DNA from: Amycolatopsis nalaikhensis
GTDB lineage: Bacteria; Actinomycetota; Actinomycetes; Mycobacteriales; Pseudonocardiaceae
Length of the DNA: 64,000 nt
Assembly (NCBI RefSeq): GCF_030264295.1
Contig: NZ_CP127173.1
Span: 4,595,501-4,659,500, forward strand
Direction: 5' to 3'
Positions 51,988-61,728 of the stretch are shown here, one piece after another (position 1 is the first letter of the stretch; each line of letters starts with the position of its first letter). The notes under the pieces are model-generated. The model saw only the letters and a program-made list of their open reading frames with translations, did not search any database and was not told where the DNA came from. The position numbers and the translations under genes are program-made.

Positions 51988-52046
51988 CTCTAAGGTGACA
52001 ACTGTCCGGTTCACCTCCACCGTACCGGACAGTTGTCCACTTAGAG
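51988..52046. promoter_or_regulatory. Large symmetric inverted repeat between SDR and TetR genes
   Basis: Two 23-base arms (51988-52010 and 52024-52046) are reverse complements at 21 of 23 positions, sharing GACAACTGTCCGGT and CTCTAAG, around a 13-base centre. The arrangement places an equivalent site in front of each divergent gene, so the TetR protein encoded at 52057 probably binds both and represses both directions. Confidence 0.72.
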
Positions 52047-52056
52047 GGGAGCACCC

Positions 52057-52620
52057 GTGGCGGAGCGAGAACGCCGGGCGGACGCGGTCGCCAACCGCGA
52101 CCGGATCGTCGCGGCCGCGCGGGCCGAGCTGAGCGAGTCCAACGGCGACGCCGACGACCTGAAACTGCACCGGGTCGCCAAGGCCGCCGGGGTCGGGCAG
52201 GGCACCCTCTACCGGCACTTCCCGACCCGCGAGCACCTGCTGGCGGAGGTGTACCGGGCCGAGCTGACGCAGTTGGTCGACACGGTCGCGCCGCTGCTCG
52301 CCGAGCACTCGCCGCTCGAGGCGCTGACCCGCTGGCTGCACCGGCTGATCGAGTACGCGCGCGTCAAGCGCGGGGTGATGGCGGCGATCGAGGTCCCCGC
52401 GTGGCGCGACCTCTACGACGGCCAGCACCACCGGCTCGACGAAGCCCTGGAAACGCTGCTGGACCGCGGAAAAGCCGTCGGCGAGGTGCGTGACGGCGTC
52501 GACGCGGCCGACGTCATCCTGCTGCTGGGCGCGTTGTCGCGGATCCCCGGAGCCGAGTGGAACGCGCGGGCGCCGCGGATCGTGGCCGTGATCGTGGACG
52601 GCCTCCGCCGCCCGGCCTAG
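52057..52620 (+). CDS. TetR family regulator, divergent to the SDR
   Basis: A 187-residue regulator with HTH region ANRDRIVAAARAELSESNGDADDLKLHRVAKAAGVGQGTLYRHFPTREHLLAEVY and a helical ligand-binding part (C-terminal domain of the type seen near SDR genes, VMAAIEVPAWRDLYDG). GTG start at 52057 just 11 bases after the inverted repeat. It very likely autoregulates and controls the SDR. Confidence 0.92.
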   Translation: MAERERRADAVANRDRIVAAARAELSESNGDADDLKLHRVAKAAGVGQGTLYRHFPTREHLLAEVYRAELTQLVDTVAPLLAEHSPLEALTRWLHRLIEYARVKRGVMAAIEVPAWRDLYDGQHHRLDEALETLLDRGKAVGEVRDGVDAADVILLLGALSRIPGAEWNARAPRIVAVIVDGLRRPA

Positions 52621-53114
52621 TCCGAGACCGCTTCCGAGATCCAGGCCGCCACCGGCAGGTCGCGGTCCAGGCACTCCACCGAAAGCCGGATCGTCCAGCG
52701 CAGCGCCTGCAGCACCAGGCTGTCGACCTCGTCCGGCGCCGCGTTGGCCAGCGCGATCTCGACCTGCTCCTGCGCGGCCTCGGTGTTGCCGTGCACCTCC
52801 GCGAGCAGCGTCCGCACGGCCGTCCGCACCGGCGGGTCGGCCTGGTCGATGGAGACCTCTTCGCCGTCCTCGTCGAAGACCTGGACCTTGACCGGCGCGC
52901 TGCCGCCGTCGCCGAGGGTGGCGACCATCGCGCTGCATTCGCCGAACAGCAGCAGCATCAACGCCTTGGTCTCGTCCGCGCGGGCCTGTGGTTCGGCGGC
53001 CGTCGGCGCGACCTCGACGAGGGCTTCGGCGTCGTCGCCGACGCTCAGCGCGGTCAACGCGCGCTGGGCCTTCTCGACGAGCCGCTCGTTCCAGTCCGGA
53101 TCCACGTGCCCCAT
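52617..53114 (-). CDS. Hypothetical protein, 165 residues, acidic
   Basis: Starts MGHVDPDWNERLVEKAQRALTAL; strongly acidic, no cysteine-rich motif, no signal or membrane segment. The middle GSAPVKVQVFDEDGEEVSIDQADPPVRTAVRTLLAEVHGNTEAAQEQVEIALAN looks like a compact alpha/beta or helical domain. No family recognised. Convergent with the TetR gene (4-base overlap). The start at 53114 is chosen over an upstream ATG because the upstream residues are low-complexity and cysteine-bearing. Confidence 0.65.
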   Translation of the reverse strand: MGHVDPDWNERLVEKAQRALTALSVGDDAEALVEVAPTAAEPQARADETKALMLLLFGECSAMVATLGDGGSAPVKVQVFDEDGEEVSIDQADPPVRTAVRTLLAEVHGNTEAAQEQVEIALANAAPDEVDSLVLQALRWTIRLSVECLDRDLPVAAWISEAVSD

Positions 53115-53160
53115 CAAACACCAGCGACGGCGCTCGTGGGGATACCTTGATCCGGGTCGG

Positions 53161-53751
53161 TCATCCGGCCGCGCGGAGTGCACCCAGTGCGAGCCGGCAG
53201 AGCAGTTCGGCGAGTTCGGCGTCACCGAGATGGCGGTTGTACGGGGTCGAGTTGATCAGTCCGAACACGGCGTGCGCCGCCGAGCGCGCCTGCCGTTCTC
53301 CCAGCTCCGGCACGGCTTCCCGGATCACGCGCACCCACACCTCGACGTACTGGCGCTGCAGCGCGCGCACCTGCTTGCGGTCGGCGTCGGTGAGGTTCGC
53401 GAGGTTGCGCTCCTGAACGGTGATCAACGCCGGGTGGGCGAGCGCGAAGTCGACGTGGAAGCGGACGAGCCCGGTCAGCGTGTCGTCCGGATCGCCGGCG
53501 CGGGTCGCCCGCGCGGTGCCGCCGTCGAGCAGGTAGCGGCTGATCGAGTTCAGCATCTCGCCGAGGATCGCGTCCTTGCTGCGGAAGTGCCGGTAGAGCG
53601 CCGGGCCGGAGATGCCGACCGCGGCACCGATGTCGTCGATGCCGACGCCGTGGAAGCCGTGGTGGGCGAACAGCTCGGCGGCCGCGGACATGATCTGTTC
53701 GCGTCTGTTCGCCTTCTCGCCGTTCACGAGTGGCGTGGGGTTGGCCGGCAT
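53161..53751 (-). CDS. TetR family regulator of the acyl-CoA carboxylase operon
   Basis: A 196-residue regulator: HTH NRREQIMSAAAELFAHHGFHGVGIDDIGAAVGISGPALYRHFRSKDAILGEML, then ligand domain with LTGLVRFHVDFALAHPALITVQERNLANL. The type resembles actinobacterial regulators of branched-chain or fatty acyl-CoA genes. A GTTAGCG-AC-CGCTAAC dyad lies 21 bases before its start and two related dyads precede the carboxylase operon at 54879, so this protein most likely autoregulates and represses that operon, released by an acyl-CoA. Confidence 0.88.
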   Translation of the reverse strand: MPANPTPLVNGEKANRREQIMSAAAELFAHHGFHGVGIDDIGAAVGISGPALYRHFRSKDAILGEMLNSISRYLLDGGTARATRAGDPDDTLTGLVRFHVDFALAHPALITVQERNLANLTDADRKQVRALQRQYVEVWVRVIREAVPELGERQARSAAHAVFGLINSTPYNRHLGDAELAELLCRLALGALRAAG

Positions 53752-53772
53752 CTGGCCATATTAAGGCTCGAT

Positions 53773-53788
53773 GTTAGCGACCGCTAAC
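53773..53788. promoter_or_regulatory. TetR-type operator, copy 1
   Basis: GTTAGCG-AC-CGCTAAC, perfect 7-base arms, 22 bases upstream of the TetR start at 53751. The same dyad recurs at 54822 and, with one change, at 54850. Confidence 0.78.
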
Positions 53789-53820
53789 TCCCGTTCCCTC
53801 CTTCCGGCGTGAGCCGAGTG

Positions 53821-53838
53821 GGTTACTTGCCGGTAACC
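53821..53838. promoter_or_regulatory. Inverted repeat upstream of the SGNH hydrolase
   Basis: GGTTAC-N6-GTAACC in the 154-base gap between the divergent TetR and SGNH genes. Its arms differ from the TetR-type operator, so it may be a site for another regulator. Position about 68 bases before the ATG at 53906. Confidence 0.45.
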
Positions 53839-53905
53839 GGGGTTTCCTTGTGGGGCCTCCACCTGCTGTCCTATTCGGGTCGGCCCTGTCACAAAGGAGT
53901 GACCC

Positions 53906-54718
53906 ATGGCTGTTCCCACCCGTAAGTTCCTGCGTCCGCTTCTACGGTTGAGTACGGCCCTGGGGGCCGTTGTCCTGTCCACACTCGGCGTCACGGGCCT
54001 CGCCCACGCCGCCGGGACCGTCTACGCCGCGGTCGGCGATTCCTACTCCTCGGGAGTGGGTGCCGGCAGCTACGGCACGTCCGGGAGCTGTTACCGCAGC
54101 GCCAAGGCCTACCCGCAACTGTGGGCCAACGCCCACAGCGGCACGTCGTTCACGTTCCTCGCCTGTTCCGGGGCTCGCACCGGGGACGTGATCAACCAGG
54201 CGAACTCGATCCCCTCGTCGGCCACGCTCGTCACGGTGACCGTCGGCGGGAACGACGCCGGGTTCAGCGACGTGATCCAGACCTGCACCCTCGGCAGCGA
54301 CTCCGACTGCGTGAACCGCGTCAACACGGCGAAGACCTACGTCAACAACACCCTGCCGCCGCTGCTGACCAACACCTACAACGCGATCAAGGCCAAGGCG
54401 CCGGGCGCCCGGCTCGTCGTCCTCTCCTACCCGCGCTTCTACACCGTGCCCGGCTCCTGCTGGGTCGGGCTGAGCGACACCAAGCGCACGGCGATCAACT
54501 CGGGCGCCGACGCGCTCGCGTCGGTCATCCAGCAGCGCGCGGCGGCGGCCGGGGCGACGTTCGTCGACGTCCGGCCGTCGTTCGTCGGCCACAACATCTG
54601 CTCGTCGGCCGACGACTACCTGCACAGCCTGACCTGGCCGGTGATCGAGTCCTATCACCCGACCGTGGCCGGCCAGTCGGGCGGTTACTACGCCCCGCTG
54701 CGGAACGCGATCGGCTGA
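53906..54718 (+). CDS. Secreted SGNH-type lipase/esterase
   Basis: A 270-residue exported hydrolase: signal peptide to about residue 35 (LSTALGAVVLSTLGVTGLAHA-A), block I G-D-S-Y-S-S-G, block III G-G-N-D-A-G-F and block V D-D-Y-L-H..SYHPTVAGQ with the catalytic D and H. Six cysteines form likely disulfides. It resembles the Streptomyces rimosus/scabies extracellular lipase group. AAGGAG precedes the ATG. It sits between the TetR gene and the acyl-CoA operon, so acyl chains it frees might feed that pathway (inference). Confidence 0.93.
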   Translation: MAVPTRKFLRPLLRLSTALGAVVLSTLGVTGLAHAAGTVYAAVGDSYSSGVGAGSYGTSGSCYRSAKAYPQLWANAHSGTSFTFLACSGARTGDVINQANSIPSSATLVTVTVGGNDAGFSDVIQTCTLGSDSDCVNRVNTAKTYVNNTLPPLLTNTYNAIKAKAPGARLVVLSYPRFYTVPGSCWVGLSDTKRTAINSGADALASVIQQRAAAAGATFVDVRPSFVGHNICSSADDYLHSLTWPVIESYHPTVAGQSGGYYAPLRNAIG

Positions 54719-54722
54719 GCCC

Positions 54723-54805
54723 GGGCTGAAGGGGACTTTGCTCGCGTCAGATGCGAGCAAAGTCCCCTTCAGCGCGTCTGACGCGCTGAACGTCCCCTTC
54801 AGCCC
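54723..54805. repeat. Composite palindromic intergenic repeat, subtype B
   Basis: Follows the SGNH stop by a few bases. Outer arms GGGCTGAAGGGGAC and GTCCCCTTCAGCCC are exact inverted repeats; inside, a 21-bp perfect stem (54725-54745 with 54753-54773) closes on GTCAGAT, followed by AGCGCGTC-T-GACGCGCT. Small palindrome units of the GCGTCnGACGC kind again link larger arms, as in the repeats at 3880 and 18654, though the arm sequence differs. Probably also the hydrolase terminator. Confidence 0.85.
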
Positions 54806-54821
54806 GCGACTGGACACCCGT

Positions 54822-54837
54822 GTTAGCGGTCGCTAAC
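54822..54837. promoter_or_regulatory. TetR-type operator, copy 2
   Basis: GTTAGCG-GT-CGCTAAC, same 7-base arms as copy 1, 42 bases before the ATG of the carboxyltransferase gene. Confidence 0.8.
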
Positions 54838-54849
54838 ATCGGAGCGGAG

Positions 54850-54865
54850 GTTAACGACCGCTAAC
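54850..54865. promoter_or_regulatory. TetR-type operator, copy 3
   Basis: GTTAACG-AC-CGCTAAC, one mismatch in the left arm, centre 28 bases after copy 2 and 14 bases before the start codon. Two copies 28 bases apart suggest cooperative binding over the promoter. Confidence 0.75.
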
Positions 54866-54878
54866 GTCGAGGGAGCCC

Positions 54879-56491
<1,613 letters not shown>

Positions 56492-56492
<1 letters not shown>

Positions 56493-58481
56493 TGATGTTC
56501 GACTCAGTGTTGGTCGCCAACCGCGGCGAGATCGCCGTCCGGGTCATCCGCACGCTGCGGGACCTCGGCATCCGCGCGGTCGCGGTGTACAGCGACGCCG
56601 ACGCCGACGCGCGGCACGTCCGCGAGGCGCACACGGCGGTGCGCATCGGCCCGGCCGAAGCGGCGAAGAGCTACCTGTCCATTCCGGCCATCGTGGACGC
56701 GGCGGTGTCGTCGGGCGCGCAGGCCGTGCACCCGGGGTACGGCTTCCTGGCGGAGAACGCCGAGTTCGCGCGCGCCTGCGAGGCCGCCGGGCTGGTGTTC
56801 ATCGGCCCGCCGGTCGCCGCGATCGACGCCATGGGTGACAAGATCCGGGCCAAGGCCACGGTTTCCGCCGCCGGGGTCCCCGTCGTCCCCGGTGCGTCCG
56901 ATGTGGACATCCCGGAAGGGGGGTTCGCCGAAGCTGCCGCTCGCGTGGGGTATCCGCTGCTGCTCAAGCCGTCCGCGGGCGGGGGCGGCAAGGGCATGCG
57001 GCTGGTGCACGGCCCCGATGAGCTGGACGCGGCGATCGAGTCGGCGCGCCGGGAGGCCAAGGGCTCGTTCGGCGACGACACCTTGCTGATGGAGCGGTTC
57101 GTCACGACCCCGCGGCACATCGAGATCCAGGTGCTGGCCGACCGGCACGGCACCGTCATCCACCTCGGCGAGCGCGAGTGCAGCCTGCAGCGGCGGCACC
57201 AGAAGATCATCGAGGAAGCGCCGTCGTCGCTGCTGGATCCCGCCACCCGCGAGAAGATGGGTACGGCGGCGGCCGAGGCGGCGCGTTCGGTCGGGTACGT
57301 CGGCGCGGGCACCGTCGAGTTCATCATGTCGGCGAAGAACCCCGACGAGTTCTTCTTCATGGAGATGAACACCCGGCTGCAGGTCGAGCACCCGGTCACC
57401 GAGCTGGTCACCGGCCTCGACCTCGTCGAATGGCAGGTCCGGGTGGCGGCGGGCGAACACCTCGCGATCCAGCAGGACGACGTCGTCCTCAATGGACACG
57501 CCGTCGAGGCTCGCGTGTACGCCGAGGACCCGGCGCGCGGGTTCATCCCGACCGGCGGGACGGTGCTGGCGGTGCACGAGCCGTCCGGCGACGGCGTCCG
57601 CGTCGACTCGTGGATGACGCGCGGCGCGGTGATCGGCTCGAACTACGACCCGATGCTGGCCAAGGTCATCGCCTGGGGCCCGGACCGCGCGGCGGCCCTG
57701 CACCGGCTCGACCTGGCGCTGGCCGACACGGCGTTGCTGGGCGTCGGCACCAACACGGCGTTCCTGCGCGCGCTGCTGGCCGACGACGACGTCCGGGCCG
57801 GGCGGCTCGACACGGAGCTGGTCGACCGGCGGCTGGCCGACCTGGTCTCCTCCGACGTCCCGCCGGAGTTCTTCGTCGCCGCCGCGCTGGACCGCTTCCT
57901 GGAGCTGCAGCCGTCGGGACCGGTGGTGGACCCGTGGGACGTGCCGGACGGCTGGCGCATGGGCGGCTCGGGCGGCGTGGTGTTCCGGCTGAAGTCCGGC
58001 ACCGCCCGCGCGGTGGTCCGCGTGCAGGGCACCCCGGCGGCCGCGAGCGTCCGCGTCGACGACGGCGAGCCGGTGCGGGTATCGGCGCGGCGCGACGGCG
58101 ACGTCCTGGAGGTCCGCCACGCGGGCGGGTTCCACCGCTACCGCCAGGCGTGCGGTCCCGATCGGACGGTGTGGCTCGCGCGCGACGGGCTGAGCTTCCC
58201 GTTCGGGGAACAGGAATTCGTGCTGTCGTCGCGGGGCGAAGCCGCCGGAGCGGGGCCGGTGACGAGCCCGATGCCGGGCACGGTGCTCGTGGTGAAGGTC
58301 GCCGCGGGTGACGTCGTCAAGGCCGGGACGCCGTTGCTGGTCGTCGAAGCGATGAAGATGGAGCACACGGTCACCGCGCCGATCGACGGCGTGGTCAGCG
58401 AGCTCCCCCGTCCGGGCGGGACAGCAGGTCGCGCTGGACGAAACCCTTGCCGTAGTGAAGCCCCCAGAGGAGCAGCAGTGA
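56492..58481 (+). CDS. Acyl-CoA carboxylase alpha subunit (biotin carboxylase + BCCP), frameshift near end
   Basis: About 663 residues expected: biotin carboxylase domain (DSVLVANRGEIAVRVIRTLRDLGIRAVAVYSD, ATP-grasp loop KPSAGGGGKGMR, ECSLQRRHQKIIEEAPS, MNTRLQVEHPVTE) and a C-terminal biotinyl domain with E-A-M-K-M-E-H. At 58405-58409 a run of five C shifts the frame; removing one C gives VRAGQQVALDETLAVV then KPPEEQQ and a TGA at 58479-58481, the normal end. As read, the frame instead continues into acyl-CoA dehydrogenase. Start ATG overlaps the previous stop (TGATG). Partner of the beta subunit above. Confidence 0.88.
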
Positions 58482-59632
58482 TCGACTTCCGCCTCGACGA
58501 GGAGTACGAAGCCCTCCGCAAGACCGTCGAAGACTTCGCGCACGCCGAGGTCGCGCCGGTGATCGGCGAGCTGTACGAGAAGGAGCAGTTCCCGTACGAG
58601 ATCGTCGCGAAGATGGGCGAGATGGGCCTGTTCGGCCTGCCGTTCCCCGAGGAGTTCGGCGGCATGGGCGGCGACTACTTCGCCCTGTGCCTGGCGCTGG
58701 AGGAACTGGCGCGGGTCGACTCTTCGGTGGCGATCACCGTCGAGGCCGGGGTTTCGCTCGGCGCGATGCCGATCTACCGCTTCGGCACGCGGGAGCAGAA
58801 GGAGAAGTGGCTCCCCGAGCTGTGCGCGGGCACGGCGCTGGGCGGCTTCGGCCTGACCGAGCCCGGTGGCGGTTCGGACGCGGGCGCGACCCGCACGCGC
58901 GCCACTTTGGACGGTGACGAGTGGGTCGTCAACGGCAGCAAGGCGTTCATCACCAACTCGGGCACGGACATCACGAAGTTCGTCACGGCCACCGCGGTCA
59001 CCGACGTGATGGAGAACGGCCGCAAGGAGATTTCCGCGATCCTCATCCCGTCGGGAACGCCGGGATTCGAGGTCGCGCCGAAGTACTCGAAGGTCGGCTG
59101 GAACTGCTCGGACACGCACGAGCTGTCCTTTTCGGACGTCCGGGTCCCGGCGGAGAACCTGGTCGGCGTCCGCGGCCGAGGGTACGCGCAGTTCCTGTCC
59201 ATCCTGGACGAAGGTCGCGTCGCGATTGCCGCGCTGTCGGTCGGCTTGGCGCAGGGCTGCGTCGACGAGTGCCTGAAGTACGTCAAGGACCGCGTCGCGT
59301 TCGGCAAGCGGATCGGGGAGTACCAGGCGATCCAGTTCAAGATCGCGGACATGGAGGTCCGCACGCACACCGCGCGCCTGGCGTACTACCAGGCGGCGTC
59401 GAAGATGCTGCGCGGCGAGCCGTTCAAGAAGGAGGCGTCGATCGCGAAGCTGGTGGCGTCCAACGCCGCCATGGACAACGCGCGTGACGCGACGCAGATC
59501 TTCGGCGGCTACGGCTTCATGAACGAGTTCCCGGTGAGCCGCTTCTACCGCGACGCGAAGATCCTCGAGATCGGCGAGGGGACGAGCGAGGTGCAGAAGA
59601 TGCTGATCTCCCGGCACCTCGGCGTCGCCTGA
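58478..59632 (+). CDS. Acyl-CoA dehydrogenase (isovaleryl-/branched-chain type)
   Basis: A 384-residue flavoprotein from GTG 58478 (IDFRLDEEYEALRKTVEDFA), preceded by AGAGGAG and overlapping the proper stop of the carboxylase gene as GTGA. Signatures are FGLTEPGGGSDAGATRTRA, ITNSGTDI, the signature 2 region ATQIFGGYGFMNEFPVSRFYRDAKILEIGEGTSEVQKM with the catalytic base region typical of short/branched-chain enzymes. It makes the enoyl-CoA that the carboxylase then uses, giving leucine/isovalerate-type catabolism. In the sequence as given it is in frame with the carboxylase because of the extra C. Confidence 0.93.
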   Translation: MIDFRLDEEYEALRKTVEDFAHAEVAPVIGELYEKEQFPYEIVAKMGEMGLFGLPFPEEFGGMGGDYFALCLALEELARVDSSVAITVEAGVSLGAMPIYRFGTREQKEKWLPELCAGTALGGFGLTEPGGGSDAGATRTRATLDGDEWVVNGSKAFITNSGTDITKFVTATAVTDVMENGRKEISAILIPSGTPGFEVAPKYSKVGWNCSDTHELSFSDVRVPAENLVGVRGRGYAQFLSILDEGRVAIAALSVGLAQGCVDECLKYVKDRVAFGKRIGEYQAIQFKIADMEVRTHTARLAYYQAASKMLRGEPFKKEASIAKLVASNAAMDNARDATQIFGGYGFMNEFPVSRFYRDAKILEIGEGTSEVQKMLISRHLGVA

Positions 59633-59633
59633 C

Positions 59634-60887
59634 TCACGGCTGCTGCTCCTTCTTGTCTTCCTCGGCCCACGCCGCTTCCGCCTGCATCTGGATGTCGGTG
59701 AGGCCGCGGTCGACCTGGACGATGTCCTTGCCGGCCCAGCCCACGAAGTTCTTCGAGCTCTTGGCGTCGGAGAGGGCCTTGAGCATCGGGTAGTAGTCCG
59801 GGTGGTTCTTCTTGATCCAGTCGTCGGCGAACTTCATCTTCTGGTAGCTGTCGCCGAACTTCGTCTTCAGCCAGTCCTCGTGCTTCTTGATCATCGAGAT
59901 GTCGTGGTCGCTCAGGTGCGACTTCGGCGGCGTCGGCTTCGGGGGCTTCGGCAGTGGTCGCGAGAAGTTCGGGACCGTGTCGCCCGGAGGCCGGGTACTC
60001 GGCGTCGCACCGCCGGTGCCCGGCAGGTCGTGCGTGACCGCGGTGCCCGGTGGCGGCGGGAGTGGCCGCGAGAAGTTCGGCACGGTTTTCCCGCTCGGGC
60101 GGGGCAGGTTCGTCAGCTCGTGACCCGGGTTCGCCTTCGTCTTGAGCAGCTTCGCCAGATCGTCGAGCCGGGCGGCCGTGCGGCCGGAGTAGGCGAGGAC
60201 CTTGGCGAGCTTGGCGGTCATGCTCACCACCTGGACCGAGACCGTCACTACGCACTTGGTCACGCCGACGGCGATCGACGCGCCGAAGGTGAACGCGGCC
60301 ATCGCGAGGGCGATCAGCATCGTGGCGATGATGTCGCCGAGGATGGTCGTGATGATGTCGCGCAGCAGCGAGCGGACGGCGCCGATCAGCGCCCCGGTGG
60401 TCTCGACCATGTAGCCGGCGACATCGGCCGCCTTGGCCTTGGCGTCGATCCGGCCCTTCCGGTCGCCGATCGACTTCACGAAGCTGTCATGGCCCTGGCC
60501 CTGCCACTGGGTGATCGTCGCCTTGAGGGTGTCGTCGAGCTCGGTGCCGGTGTTGCGCAGCGACTCGCCGATCTTGTGCAGCTCGTTGGCGACCTTCGTG
60601 ACCTCGCCGGGGTTACCCGCGAGCTGGTCGAGCGGCCACTTCAGGAACGAGACGTGCTCGATCAGCCAGCCCAGCCCGGCGGCGATGAGCTTCGCGAGCG
60701 GGTCCATGACGAACGCGACGGTGTCGAGCGCGGCGCTGATGACGTTGATGCCCAGCTCGACGCTGACGGCCGCGAGGTCGCCGCCGTGCTCGGTCTGGAC
60801 CTTGCCGATCGAGTCGCCCACCTGCTTCCAGCTGTCGAAGACGCCGGCGCCCGTGGTGGAGTTCGCGGACGTGATGGGGACGGTCAC
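59634..60887 (-). CDS. WXG100-related large secreted-type protein (type VII effector candidate)
   Basis: A 417-residue protein. Residues about 1-160 are helical and WXG100/PPE-like: VANELHKIGESLRNTGTELDDTLKATITQWQGQGHDSFVKSI has the helix-W-x-G-x-G-x-x-F turn seen in type VII substrates. 165-240 are hydrophobic helices (TTILGDIIATMLIALAMAAFTFGASIAVG). 265-335 is a proline linker holding two copies of TVPNFSRPLP. The C-terminal about 80 residues (SDHDISMIKKHEDWLKTKFGDSYQKMKFADDWIKKNHPDYY) form a charged domain I cannot place; no known toxin motif is seen. GTG start overlaps the small gene upstream. Confidence 0.72.
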   Translation of the reverse strand: MTVPITSANSTTGAGVFDSWKQVGDSIGKVQTEHGGDLAAVSVELGINVISAALDTVAFVMDPLAKLIAAGLGWLIEHVSFLKWPLDQLAGNPGEVTKVANELHKIGESLRNTGTELDDTLKATITQWQGQGHDSFVKSIGDRKGRIDAKAKAADVAGYMVETTGALIGAVRSLLRDIITTILGDIIATMLIALAMAAFTFGASIAVGVTKCVVTVSVQVVSMTAKLAKVLAYSGRTAARLDDLAKLLKTKANPGHELTNLPRPSGKTVPNFSRPLPPPPGTAVTHDLPGTGGATPSTRPPGDTVPNFSRPLPKPPKPTPPKSHLSDHDISMIKKHEDWLKTKFGDSYQKMKFADDWIKKNHPDYYPMLKALSDAKSSKNFVGWAGKDIVQVDRGLTDIQMQAEAAWAEEDKKEQQP

Positions 60888-61072
60888 TTGCCCAGCTCCG
60901 TTTCGAAGGTGCTCAATCCCCGCGCGGTGTTCGCGTCGTGGGTCGCGTACACGTCGGCGGCCTGCATCCGGTTCGCGGCGTCCTGCACCGCCGGTTGCGT
61001 GGTGCCCGACAGGAACTGGCTGAACTTCCGCAGCTCGGCCGGGTCGACCGAGAAACCTGCTCCGGAAACCAC
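60884..61072 (-). CDS. Small WXG100-like partner protein, 62 residues
   Basis: VSGAGFSVDPAELRKFSQFLSGTTQPAVQDAANRMQAADVYATHDANTARGLSTFETELGK has the look of a short ESX secretion-associated partner: F-x-V-D-P-x-x-L opening and a single helical region, but no W-x-G. GTG at 61072 after GAGAGGAAG. It overlaps the large effector gene by four bases and follows the EbfC-like gene by 15 bases, forming a three-gene operon. Confidence 0.72.
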   Translation of the reverse strand: MVSGAGFSVDPAELRKFSQFLSGTTQPAVQDAANRMQAADVYATHDANTARGLSTFETELGK

Positions 61073-61087
61073 GGGACTTCCTCTCCG

Positions 61088-61585
61088 CTACCAGGGGTTG
61101 CTCTCGTCGGCGTCCTCGTCCGGCGCGGGCCGGGGACGACGGCGTGGAGGCTGCGGCTGACGTTGTGGTGGACGATCTTCGGCTTCCTGCTCCGGCAGGA
61201 AGACGTCGCTCTTGCCCGGATCGGGCGCGGGCTCGGGGGCCGGGAGGAACTCGTCCAGCAGCTCGCGGGCGGCCGAGCTTTCGCCGACCATGCCGCTGAA
61301 CGCGTCGGCGACCTGGGCCGAGACCTTCTGCTGCGCCCGTCCGATCAGCTGCAGCACCAAGCCGGAAAGCGCTGGGGGCGGGCGATCGTAGGCGCGGGGG
61401 CCGAACCGGAGGTCCCGCAGGACGCCGCTGGGGCCGACGGTCACCGAGACCGCGCCGTCCGGCGACTGCGCGGACGCGCTGGCGCTGCGGAGTTTTTCCT
61501 GTGCCGACGCGGCTTTTGCCCGGATTTCTTCGAGTTCGGCGGTGAACGCGGCCAGCGAGTCACCATCGGGCACTGACTGGGTCAC
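61088..61585 (-). CDS. YbaB/EbfC family DNA-binding-like protein
   Basis: A 165-residue protein from GTG 61585: LAAFTAELEEIRAKAASAQEKLRSASASAQSPDGAVSVTVGPSGVLRDLRFGPRAY is the YbaB/EbfC fold, followed by a helix (LSGLVLQLIGRAQQKVSAQVADAF) and a Pro/Arg/acid-rich tail. In Pseudonocardiales such proteins commonly head small type VII-type cassettes, probably as regulators or chaperones. The longer open frame to 61693 would overlap the map promoter and is unlikely. Confidence 0.8.
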   Translation of the reverse strand: MTQSVPDGDSLAAFTAELEEIRAKAASAQEKLRSASASAQSPDGAVSVTVGPSGVLRDLRFGPRAYDRPPPALSGLVLQLIGRAQQKVSAQVADAFSGMVGESSAARELLDEFLPAPEPAPDPGKSDVFLPEQEAEDRPPQRQPQPPRRRPRPAPDEDADESNPW

Positions 61586-61700
61586 TTTGTCCTCGTCGCG
61601 AGAGAGGTGGGGAACGGTCGAAGTGAACCAGCGCCGCCTGAACTCCGGATGACGCGGACCGTGCCACCGGCTGAACGCGATGGCCCCGGCCACTGGACCG

Positions 61701-61726
61701 CGATAACTATACCGGTATAGTTATCG
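61701..61726. promoter_or_regulatory. 26-base perfect palindrome before methionine aminopeptidase
   Basis: Positions 61701-61726 are a perfect 26-base palindrome centred on ACTATACCGGTATAGT, ending two bases before the map start codon. It is AT-rich against the GC-rich background and overlaps where the -10 and start would be, so a bound dimer would block transcription or initiation. The shape suits GntR- or MarR-type regulators; none is adjacent. Confidence 0.8.
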
Positions 61727-61728
61727 TC

